A DNA stretch of 64,000 nucleotides. Origin: Cryptomeria japonica (taxonomy: Eukaryota; Streptophyta; Pinopsida; Cupressales; Cupressaceae). Shown here one piece after another: positions 34,945 to 44,320 of the stretch (position 1 is its first letter; each line of letters starts with the position of its first letter). The DNA lies in the NCBI RefSeq assembly GCF_030272615.1, contig NC_081410.1:227384915-227448914 (forward strand), read 5' to 3'. The notes beneath the pieces were generated by a model. That model was given only the letters and a program-made list of their open reading frames with translations, was not told the DNA's origin and searched no databases. The position numbers and the translations under genes were made by a program.

Positions 34945-35944
34945 CTACGTAGTGAGAGGTGCGGCCTGATTGATAGGTACCTGATTATCGACATTGTCTT
35001 TCAGATAATTGAAATGTTGGAATGGATTTGGATCACCCTTTATGGTGATTTCAATACCATTATATGGGAATTTGACACACTGATGAAATATGGATCGTAC
35101 TACTTGCATGGTGTGGATCCATGGGTGGCCCAATAACATGTTATATCCTAGCTCTCTGTCCAAGACTTGAAAAGCGACCTATCATTATTGGTCCTACTTT
35201 TACAGGTAATGTTACAATGCCTTTAGATGGACGTTCTTCGTCATCGTAAACCTTGATATTTATCCTTTTGGAAGAATCAATGTGAAGTTCTGAATATCCT
35301 AGTGCTTTGACCAACTTTAAAGTACAAATGTTGAGACCGACTCCCCCATCTATGAGTATTCTTCTGATTCTTTTCTTATGAATGTAAGCTTCCAGATGTA
35401 GTGGGTCATTATGAAGCAATTTATCACTAGGAATATCTTGTTCTATAAATGCAGTACGTGTGCCTTGTGTTAGATTTCCTACCATAGACTGGAAGGCATG
35501 TTCATCTATATCTTTGTCCACTACTGAATCTTGAAGTGATTTGTCCAATAAAGCTCTATGATTGGGTGAAATACGCAATAGTTCGAATAATGATATCTGT
35601 GCCGGAGTTTTGTTAAGTTGCTCAACTACATTGTAGGTCCCTACTGCTGGTGGTTGATTTTGTGGTATCCCTTGTAAAGTTACCTTTGATCTATGAGTAA
35701 CCACTGCACAGTCTCTGTCTCTAGGAGTAATTGTGATTGTAGCAATTGTATCATTTGTATCATAGGATTTTTTATTAAGATTTATGTTAAATCCCTCTTC
35801 ATAGTCTTGATGTGTATTTTTGACGTCCATAATATGTTCTATGAGTTCATCTTCAAACCAACCTGAGTGAGATGGTTGATCATGTCCCCAATCTCTGAGA
35901 GAAAGATTTGTATCATCATCGTACTTTGGTGCTTCGGATATCAT
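34945..35944 (-). pseudogene. Tat element aspartic protease
   Basis: The active site is RRILIDGGVGLNICTLKLVKALGY (about 35330-35400), with DGG in place of D-S/T-G, as seen in many plant Tat proteases. The downstream strand is MDRELGYNMLLGHPWIHTMQVV and HQCVKFPYNG, the G-x-PW-x-H motif. A one-base frameshift near 35150-35165 separates the two. Upstream (35600-35944) is acidic spacer with LRDWGHDQPSHSGWFEDELIEHIMD, a motif also found in the later linker, pointing to an internal duplication in pol. Confidence 0.85.
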
Positions 35945-36028
35945 GCAAATTTGGTTATCATCTCTATGAGTGTCTTGATATTGGTCCTCTTGATCAGGTG
36001 TTTCTTGTGAATCATTGTTTGTTGTATC

Positions 36029-38026
36029 TCATAAGCTAATGGCATGAATAGTGTAGTCGTATGAGACCTTTATGTAGTTAGCCATATTGTCTTGGGTACC
36101 TAATGTGGTAGCTTTTCCCTTGTCATGCTTAACAAAAGGATCCTTAAAAATTGTATGATTTGTGTTTGTTGAGGTCTTATCGGTATCAATTGTGATGTCC
36201 CCTTGGTCTATCACATCTTGGACCAAGTTTTTCAATTCATAGCAACTTGCCATTTTGTGACCTTTAGTCCTATGATAATCACATAAATCATTGTCGTTCC
36301 ACCATGTGGGTTTGAAAGGATCTGGTTCATATACTCTTACTTCAGGTAAAGTGATCATGTTTGTATGTATTAACTTTTTGAGCATTGACTCAATAGGTTC
36401 TCCTAAAGGTGTGTAATTTCTTCTTGGAGCGTTTACCCTGGGGTATCTTGTGTTCATGTTTTGCGTAGAATTTATATTTGCTGATGTTGTGTTATTCCCT
36501 GTATGTGGATTTGTTGACTAACTCATTCCCAAAGATAATACGGGTTGAGTTCTATTTATCGTTCTAGCATCTACAATACCATCATTGGTCACATTTTTGT
36601 TTTTCGACCAAAACTTAGATTTGTCATTGTTGTTGGTGTTGCCATACTTAATAAGAGCTTGTTCTACTAATCCCTTCTCACATTTGAGAGCCTTTTCTAT
36701 GATTTGTTTGAATGTGATTAGATATTGCATTTGTATCGAATATTTAATCATAGGAATCAAATTTTTTGTAAACATATCCACTTGCTCTATTTCTGGGATA
36801 ATTGTCTTGCACCTCCTATAGAGAGCCCTCCATCATTGTATGAAGGATGCAAATGTTTCATTCTCATATTGTTTAGTGGCACATAAGTCCATCAAAGTAA
36901 CCAGGGTGTCAATGTTGTGCGAGAAGTTTGCAATAAATTGTTCAGCTAATTCTCCCCATGATGTGATGGTTGGTGGTAAATGTGAAAACCACTCTAAAGC
37001 CGGACCTCCCAGACTTTTAGGAAATAGTCTCATTAGATAAATATCTTCTGAGGCAACTTCTATACATGTAAAAAATTCTCTGATATGATCTCTAGGATCA
37101 CCCTTCCCTCGATATCTATCAAATTTGGGCATTTCAAAATGTTGTGGGAAAGGTGGCATGTATAATGTGTGATCGAATGGATAAGGACGTAAGTCCTACA
37201 TTGTGTAGCTCTTTTTATCGTTACCAGTTTGCATGGTCATCATTTGTTGTTGCAAATTCTGTATTTGTTGTGTCAGAATATCTGTTTGTGTCAAAGGTAT
37301 ACCTTGTGTTTGTGTATGTCCCACAAAAAGATTCGTGGTTGCATAACTAGGAGGTTGTTGGAAGGTACCAAGATTATAACCTTGTGTGTTGTGCGTTCCA
37401 CTAGGTACTATGAAATAGGTGATATGCGAACCCATGTTTGGTTGATTTGTACTTGTTGTATTGGCAAGACCTAGATTTGCATTTTGATAACTATATGTGG
37501 ATCCCATGGAATAGGAAACTGCAGGTTGGGTTGCACTTGTTTCTTGTGTTTGAATAGGTGCTGAGACACTTGATATTATCGGTATGCTTTGTGATGGTAT
37601 ACTAGCATTGATCACTGGGGATGACACACTTGTTTGAAAGTTCACATTTGTGTTGACATTTGTTTGGATAGGTACATTTTGAGGAAAACTAGAGGTCGTT
37701 GCTTGTATTTGTGTCAAGGGTGGTTTTTGACTGTTATCTTGACCTAAAATTTTTCCTGGTGATAAAATCTTTTTGACATCAAAATCCTCATGTAGTTTTG
37801 CCCCATTTTGTATTAACAGTGAAAGATATGTGTCCCTATCGCTATGTATAAGTGCATCTAGGATCATGAGGACATGTGGGTCTTGTTGTACGGACTCAAT
37901 TTCTTCCTTTGTCAAATGCTATTGTAATTCATTTATGGTGGACATTGTCTATGTACCTGAGTGTTGACCTGTTGACATGTCCATGTTCCAAGTAGGGTTT
38001 ATAGACTATGTGTTGTTCGGGTCCAT
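36029..38026 (-). pseudogene. Tat element gag
   Basis: The ATG at 38026-38024 (MDPNN) opens one frame that runs to 36029. A long Gln/Thr/Ser-rich N-terminal region (37196-37915) with an EEIESV helix is followed by the capsid (Retrotrans_gag) domain: MPKFDRYRGKGDPRDHIREFF, MRLFPKSLGGPALEWFSHLP, SWGELAEQFIANFSHN, and MIKYSIQMQYLITFKQIIEKAL. The knuckle is the variant LCDYHRTKGHKMASCYELKNLVQDVID. Stops: TAG three times before 37915, TAG near 37196, TGA near 36830, TAG near 36516. Most sit where Gln or Arg would be read. Confidence 0.9.
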
Positions 38027-38561
38027 TATTCCTTTCGCTTTCTATGACCTTGTGATGGGCATCTAAAATTGCTTATATGAGGGTGGTTCTATGCAAGATG
38101 ATGACCTAACACTAGACTATAGATGCAAATATGAGGTATGCAAGACTATACTAGACTCTATTGAGGATTTTGATGTGAGACCTTTTTAGCATTTCTAGAT
38201 TTTTCTAGTGCAAGTCTTTCCATTCGTTGATGAAGTTGTTCAACCTCAATCTCTCTATCAATTATATGGGAAATCCTAGACTCAATGTTTATCTTGTGTA
38301 TGACTCCTATATATTGAGGTGCGCTTCTTCTTAAATCCCAAGCTAAGTTAGCTAGACCATCAATGATTTCTCGTTGACTGCCATTTGGAACTAGATTAGG
38401 TTACTCAAAGGGGAGAAAACCATCACCTGAGAGACCCATGAAGGCACATGCTATGAACATATAACTGACAATGGAATTAGACATATATGAGGTCTAGATG
38501 AAGACGTATATGATAATGTAGGACTGTGCAACTAATATGGATGATAATACAAAAAAACTTA

Positions 38562-38729
38562 GGACGATAATGAGGATGTGATTGGGACTGGGGGAAAGAT
38601 GTAGGATGATAATGAGGACGTAAGTGGGACTATGCAAAAGACGTAGGATGATAATGAGGATGTAACTGGGACTATGCAAAAGACGTAGGATGACAATGAG
38701 GATGTGATTGGGACTATGCAAAAGACTAT
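38562..38729. repeat. 42-bp tandem repeat, four units
   Basis: Units begin at 38562, 38604, 38646 and 38688, exactly 42 bp apart, each with GATAATGAGGA and GGGACTATGCAAAAGAC words. Because 42 is a multiple of three, the minus strand stays open and reads a 14-residue hydrophobic repeat. I take this as a by-product, not a gene. Confidence 0.9.
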
Positions 38730-39724
38730 GTAAGGGACTGCCTATGGTCACAAGTATGTAAGGACTTTTGAGAATCAATTTCAAAATGGACTTTGTTTTC
38801 GGTAACTTCATGTGTAGGACAATGTTTTGTAGTTTTCCAAATCTGAGAACAATTGCTGGTAGGTATGTATAGCTGACTGACTCAATTTTCATACAATCTC
38901 AGAAAATTTAGAGATACGTGGGATAGGGCCTGAAATAGCCCAAGGGACTGACTCAATACTGGTCTATCACAATGATACATAAAAAAGAACGGAATACAAT
39001 CTTAGGCTGGATAGTGGACACCATTCAGTGAGGCCCCCATAGCAAAATACCAAAACAAGATGGATAGATAGTGAGTCTGGCAGCACTGGCTCCACTCCAC
39101 GGCACACACTTCTTGGGCATGTCAGTCTCTCTTACCCCGAAGATCTGAAGATCTTATCACCGAGGGATTTTTGTCTCATAATTTAAGGTACATGAGGGGT
39201 ATCTATGGGGTATGATCTGCACTCCCAGAACCACTGAATGTAGGATTTTTGGCAACTAATTTTGGTTCTTAGTATTAGGTTTTTAGGGGTCCCGATCCAA
39301 CGATGGATTCTTAGAGAAAGCCACTTAAGGCTTTAGTTGAGCTTATCAGTGCAGGGAAGGCCCCCACATACGTCAAATTCACTCAACACTCTAGCCGCCT
39401 GACCAGTATATTTATATAGCGTCTCAAAAAACCCACTCGAGAGTACACTGGGAGAGATGATATCCCCAATGCATCCCAATTCGAAGTACCTATGTGGAGT
39501 GATGAAATCCCCACTCAAAGATACCCCTCACTATGTAGAATAAAAGAAAATTTGGATGTCGTTGTCACCTTCCTTCTTTCTCCCAAGACCCCAAAGGCAG
39601 GTGGAAAGGTAGTTAGTGCAACATTAGGTCCACCCCGGACACAATAAAAAGTTCTTTACCTTAAAAAATAGAAAAATGATTTAATCTAGTGCAGCCTGAT
39701 TCACATCCGTTTTATAGCCCAAAT

Positions 39725-40030
39725 TTAGGTGTTAGATATGCATGTGCATGCCAATTTTAAACATGAAATCCAAGTATGAAGGCATACATGTCAATTTTAA
39801 CCATTTGTTGATTTTTAAGCACCAAAAACCAAGTGTGAGATACACGTATGTCCATTTTAGCCCATGTTCATTTTAAACACCAACAACGAAGTGTGAGATT
39901 ATCCATGCATGTTCTTTTTAACTGTTGTTGATTTTAAGCACTAAAAATTGAAGTGTGAGATTATCCATGCATGCCCATTTTAACTGTTGTTGATTTTAAG
40001 CACTAAAAATTGAAGTGTGAGATGTGCATG
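39725..40030. repeat. 58-62 bp tandem repeat in Tat leader
   Basis: The phrase AAGTGTGAGAT...CCATGCATG...TTTTAA recurs with landmarks at 39774, 39833, 39891, 39953 and 40015 (spacings 59, 58, 62, 62). The last two units are almost identical; earlier ones are degraded. Confidence 0.88.
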
Positions 40031-40137
40031 CAAAATTACTAATCTAATCCTCCCTATGAATCCGTAACAGGCTCTAAACAGAAGATTAGTAGTAAAATTA
40101 AACCAACAGAAAACATAAACTCAAAACTTGATAGAGG

Positions 40138-40269
40138 CGATTGCGTAATACTACCTGAGCGATTGCGTGATACTTATAGACCAAATGCATAAATCTAACA
40201 AACCGAATGCATGATGATATCTGGCCAATTGCATAGCACTAATAGGTCGATTGCGTGACAAAATGCAGA
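40138..40269. repeat. 22-bp-period array A in Tat leader
   Basis: Six units exactly 22 bp apart. Core TGCGT/TGCAT starts at 40142, 40164, 40186, 40208, 40230 and 40252, in the context CGATTGCGTGATACT. Only the core is strongly conserved; the rest of each unit varies while the length never does. Confidence 0.92.
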
Positions 40270-40604
40270 CAACAAAAAAAAGTTAAAAAATACCAGAAAA
40301 CTAAACCCGATCAGGAACCTGCAGAATCAATTGTGGAGCCCTAGCCAAATCCCTCATCATCCATTCAATATTTATTAGATCATATTTAACTATATAAGAA
40401 AGAACTAGGCTATTATATCTGTCTAAGGCCAGTTGTTCTTCTGAATCCTATATCAATTTTTCTGCCTGGAGAACCTTTTGATAGCGTTTGGCTTCCCTCC
40501 TTTGTTGTTTCGTCCTTCTGGCACCTAAAATCTTGAATTGAAATTTTCTTGCCATAAACTGTGTTAATCAAATCATGAAATAAAAAGAAATTTGATCCCG
40601 GATT

Positions 40605-40619
40605 AACTAAATTTAAGAC
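40605..40619 (+). repeat. LINE target site duplication, left
   Basis: AACTAAATTTAAGAC, repeated exactly at 43981-43995. Defines the LINE insertion. Confidence 0.93.
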
Positions 40620-40625
40620 TCCTTA

Positions 40626-41861
40626 GTGGCAAATTACTGGGATGGGAGCAATTGGCAGAACATTGATAGTATCCACCCTAGCCTTTCTAAGCTCAAGACC
40701 CATCTGTCTGCTATTTGGCTGAATAATGAAGAGGACTCCCTGATTTGGAAGCATGATCCCAAAGGTATTTTAACTATGTCTTTGATGTATTGTGTCCTAT
40801 CCCCCCCCCCTCCTATAAATCCTTTCTAGTCTAAAGATTGGATAAAAGGTCTCACTCCCAAAATCAATTTTTTCTTCTGGACTATCCTCGAAAATAAGAT
40901 CCTTACTGTTGACAACCTAAAAGGTAGAGGTTTTGCCCTTCCAAATAGGTGTGTGTTGTGCTTCCAAGAGGAAGAGTCTGTGGACCACCTTGCCCTCCAC
41001 GGTTCCTTCTCAGCCTCTGTTTGGGAAAGTTTCCTCAAGAGCTTTAGTTTAGCTTGGGTGTTTCCTAGTAACATCAGAGATTTGTTCTCCTCCTAGCAAA
41101 TTCAATGGACTAACTCTTTTCTGAGATGTATGTGGCAGCTCTCTCTTGCTCACATTTTGTGGGGTCTTTGGAAAGAAAGAAACAACCGAATCTTCAGGGA
41201 TGTTTCCCTAAATCGTGATATTGTTTTCCAGAAAATTCAAAGGGCTATCCAGGAAAATATGGGAATCATGGAGGGGTCTTGTTACTCAAACAACTCCCTG
41301 GAGTCAAATATCTTAAGGGCTTGGAATATGAAGATCACTGATGGTCCTAATCTTAGCTATAATAAAAGGCTTGAAGCTAAATGGCAAACCCCTCCCCAAG
41401 GTTGGCTCAAAATCAATTTTGATGGTGCAACCAAAGGAAACCTAGGTCCTTTAGGCTGTGGAGCTATTCTTAGAGATCATAGAGGCATTTGCAAAGAGAT
41501 GATTGCTGTCCCTATTGGTACAAAAACCAATCATAAAGTGGAAGCTATGGCAACTCTTGAAGGCATTATCCTAGCCAAAAAGTGGAATTGCCCCTATCTT
41601 TGGATAGAGGGGGACTCAAATAATATAATAAAGTGCCTCAATGGGACTTCAAAACCCTCATGGTCGATTCACAACATAATCATTTATGCTATTGACATCA
41701 TTAGAACCTTTAAAAAATGCCATATATCCCATATCTATCGGGAGGCCAACTGTTCTGCTGATTGGGCTGCAAATGTGGTGGTTAAGAATGAGACAATTAC
41801 CACGTGGATGGGTGAGAGCGGAATCCCTGAAGATGTCAGACAAATTATAAGTGATGAATGA
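40626..41861 (+). pseudogene. LINE ORF2 C-terminus: zf-RVT and RNase H
   Basis: One frame with two TAG stops (40827 and 41094). The zf-RVT domain occupies 40830-41010: TPKINFFFWTILENKILTVDNLKGRGF, NRCVLCFQEEESVDHLAL, with C-x2-C and H. WGLWKERNNRIF follows (41160-41200), a conserved plant LINE element. RNase H (RVT_3 type, 41390-41860) contains GWLKINFDGATKGN (Asp), NHKVEAMATLEGIILA (Glu), LWIEGDSNNIIKCLNG (Asp) and HIYREANCSADWAANV (Asp). All DEDD acidic residues are visible in this domain. RT and endonuclease are absent because of truncation. Confidence 0.92.
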
Positions 41862-42090
41862 TATCGAAGTACCCCAAAGACTCTTGATTGATAGGGTAAT
41901 TATGAAAAGTACTAATGTAAGCACTTCGAGTTATTTCTATAATGAGAAAATCACTCATTATAACATCAATGCCATCAAAACTTGTTTTATAATCAATCAG
42001 ATCATTAAGGCCAACAACTCACACGCTTTTTGGGTATTTGTTTTAGCTCCGAAAAGCTCTTTGTTTTACTAGCTCTACAATTTTCAAAAT

Positions 42091-43815
42091 TTGATTATGA
42101 GAAGCAACACCATGGGCGGAAATAGGAGACGATATGAGCCAAGTAGTTGCAAGGAGTGGAAACAGAAGGATGAGGTGTGGGGTATTTTGCAGAAGGGTGG
42201 TCTATTGAACTTCATAAAGAGACTACATGGCCATGATGGAATGGTAACTAGCCTCTTCTGCAAAAATTGGAAGAAGGGCATGCTAAAAATGGGTGATCAA
42301 ATTGTGGAAATTAATGAAGATTTAATTGCTAAAGCTACGGGTCTCAACAGGGAAGGCTGCAACTTCTACAAAGATAGGAAGGTCAGCAGGGAAGTCATTG
42401 AAAGGTACCTGGTTACTGAGAAAGAGAAAAAAAGACTGGTAAAGTTGAGCAAAACCTATTACCCGCCTAGGGCTTTTGCCAAACCCTAGCGGGAAATTCT
42501 CTTTGTTTAAATGCGGTATATAACTCTAGATGGTAGGTTTATGAAAGTCTATGGGTATCATTTTGTTCTGTTAAACCATTTTAGGCATAATGATAAGGTG
42601 AATTTTCCTTATTTCTTACTTTTCTCAATGAATGCCTCCCTAAAAGCCTACAAAGAGAATCCTCTGGGCGATACCGCAATGCACCAAGGTCTTATGGTCC
42701 TCATTTATGACCATTTAAAGGCCAGTCAAATTAACCTGATGCAACTCTCTGTGGACTTTGAGGAAGATATGTCTGATTCTTCTTTTTTGGAGGAGGAGGA
42801 ATCCAATAATGACTCCTTGTCTGATAATGAGGATAGCTCTAATGACTCAGAGTATGAGAGTAGTAAGAAGAGGAAATCAAGACCCTCATCTTCTAAGGGC
42901 AAAAAACTTCAAAGCAAACCCTTCATCAGCATCTCTTCGGAAGAAGAGGATTCAGATTATTCTAAGGAGAAGAAGAACCCTAAGGGGTTGCTGAAGAAGA
43001 AAAGTAAAAACCAAGCCCAGACCTAGAAGAAGCATAAGAAAAAAGAGGAGACTGGCAAGGAACCGAAAGCTGACAAGCAAGCCAGGACCCTAGAAGCCGA
43101 GCACAGCCTGGATAAGGAGACAATGGAAGAGACTCTCAGGGCTGCCAACACTATCTCTGCCCTCCATATCCCTAAAGATGAATAGGTAACCCCTGGAAAA
43201 GCGACTCCCTCTTCTGGCCCTCCTCCCGAGGCCTTGAATGGTTTTATGAAAACTATTGAATGGCTCATTGATGGTTACAAGAAAGTTGTGGATGAGTATA
43301 AAAAACTATGCAACAGAGTCCTGATTCTGGAGACCATTAATATTGGAGAGGGGAATACAATGGCTGACTATATCAAGGACCTGAAAAACACTATTGCTAA
43401 AGTGGAAGACATCAGAGATGCTTTTAACCCTAGGTGTGAGAAGATTGAAAAGGAGATGCTGGACAGAAAAAACCTTGCGGAAACTAGTGAAAAAACACTC
43501 TCGGATATAGTCACCAAAGTGGAAAAAATTGAGGAGTGCCTTAAGAATATTGCGGAGCAGAGCCTTAGTATTCTAAAAATCTCGGCCAATAATACTCATA
43601 CCCTCATCAGTAAGCTTGATGACGACAAGGAAATCCAGGAAATTGATCTGGACGCTGAAGGAACAGGGGAAGCTCAAGGCCCCAGAACCCGCACCATAGG
43701 CAAGAGGAAAGAAAAGAAAATGAATAAGGATCTGGAAGAGCTGAAAGCTGTCGGGGCGACCTATGATGAGTTGGTGATAAAGGTAGAGGATCTGCTAAAG
43801 AAAATTTCTAAGTAG
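42091..43815 (+). pseudogene. Extra ORF downstream of LINE RNase H
   Basis: A single frame of about 575 codons with four stops (42487, 42508, 43024 and 43183) and no frameshift. N-terminal third: globular, WGILQKGGLLNFIKRLHGHDG, VTSLFCKNWKKG, VEINEDLIAKATGLNREG; the last resembles accessory proteins of plant retroelements (the E-D-x-I-A-x-ATGL pattern). Middle: Ser/Asp/Glu-rich then Lys-rich, low complexity. C-terminal third: long heptad-like helices (IKDLKNTIAKVEDIRDAF, LSDIVTKVEKIEECLKNIAEQ), probably a coiled coil. It sits within the same 15-bp duplication as the RNase H. It could be an ORF of this LINE family, a 3'-transduced gene, or a fusion. Function unknown. Confidence 0.75.
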
Positions 43816-43980
43816 TGTCTCCTCGGTTTCTTTGCTATGTTTTGTTGTTTTGCTGTTCTTTCTATTCGCTGGTTTTTTGGCCAGTTGCTATGTATGCAGA
43901 CTTTAATTCCTTTTGCTGCTCTTTTTCTTTCTATGATGTAATGGTTTCGGGTCCTTAAAACCTATTTTTTAATCAATTAG

Positions 43981-43995
43981 AACTAAATTTAAGAC
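43981..43995 (+). repeat. LINE target site duplication, right
   Basis: AACTAAATTTAAGAC, identical to 40605-40619. It follows the LINE tail directly. Confidence 0.93.
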
Positions 43996-44297
43996 ATAAT
44001 TAAATAGAATAGATAACAGACAGAAGAAAAAATTAAACAACAAAACTTCCTGCGAATGCGTGATCTAGAAAGGGCGATTGCGCGATCTGGACAGGGCGAT
44101 TGTGTGACCCTGTCAGAATGAATGCGTGACCCCAAAGGGTTGAATGTGTGATTCTGTCTATTCAGTTGCGTGATGATGTAAGCTCGATTGCATGATGGAA
44201 ATATCTTTTCTCAAAATTTGTGCAACTTGCAAAAAAATGAAAAATCCGCACAATTTGCAAAAATCACACAGAACATAGAAAAGGTTAAATTGTTGTT
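43996..44297 (-). other. Tat leader, primer-site-proximal part
   Basis: Holds array B and a short segment next to the primer site. No coding signal. Confidence 0.7.
44053..44206. repeat. 22-bp-period array B in Tat leader
   Basis: Seven units exactly 22 bp apart: cores at 44057, 44079, 44101, 44123, 44145, 44167 and 44189 (TGCGT, TGCGC, TGTGT, TGCGT, TGTGT, TGCGT, TGCAT) in the context CGATTGCGTGAT. Same core and same period as array A, about 430 bp away before the LINE inserted. Confidence 0.93.
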
Positions 44298-44317
44298 AGT
44301 TCACGCCGGGTTCACCA
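44298..44317 (-). other. Tat element primer binding site
   Basis: The minus strand reads TGGTGAACCCGGCGTGAACT, three bases after the 5' LTR end CA. It starts with TGG as a tRNA 3' CCA complement must. The tRNA is not assigned. Confidence 0.85.
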
Positions 44318-44320
44318 AAA

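Larger units (their letters stand above)
38027..40604 (-). other. Tat leader, gag-proximal part
   Basis: Untranslated leader between the LINE insertion point and gag. It holds four tandem arrays or periodic segments (38562-38729, 39725-40030, 40138-40269 and minor words). With 43996-44297 the original leader was about 2.9 kb, unusually long. No uORF with recognisable content on the minus strand. Confidence 0.7.
40620..43980 (+). mobile_element. 5'-truncated LINE with an extra downstream ORF
   Basis: 3361 bp bounded by a perfect 15-bp target duplication. Its left part encodes the C-terminal end of a LINE ORF2 (zf-RVT and RNase H). RT and endonuclease are missing, so it is 5' truncated as expected for target-primed reverse transcription. 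Unusually, a second long frame (42091-43815) follows on the same strand before the 3' end (TGTAATGGTTTCGGGTCCTT, a style seen in plant LINE tails). There is no poly(A), only TTTTTTAATCAATTAG. It lies antisense to the Tat element in its leader. Confidence 0.85.

Noticed and set aside
38494-38892. 132-codon minus-strand frame with hydrophobic repeats
   Set aside because: Fully explained by a 42-bp tandem repeat whose length is a multiple of three; no start context or homology.
40626-41861. Reading the RNase H here as part of the Tat polyprotein
   Set aside because: It is on the opposite strand, is of the RVT_3 type with zf-RVT upstream, and is bounded by its own 15-bp target duplication.
44053-44206. 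Regular 22-bp motif array as a CRISPR
   Set aside because: Units are contiguous and only a short core is conserved; there are no long identical repeats with unique spacers, and the context is a plant retroelement leader.
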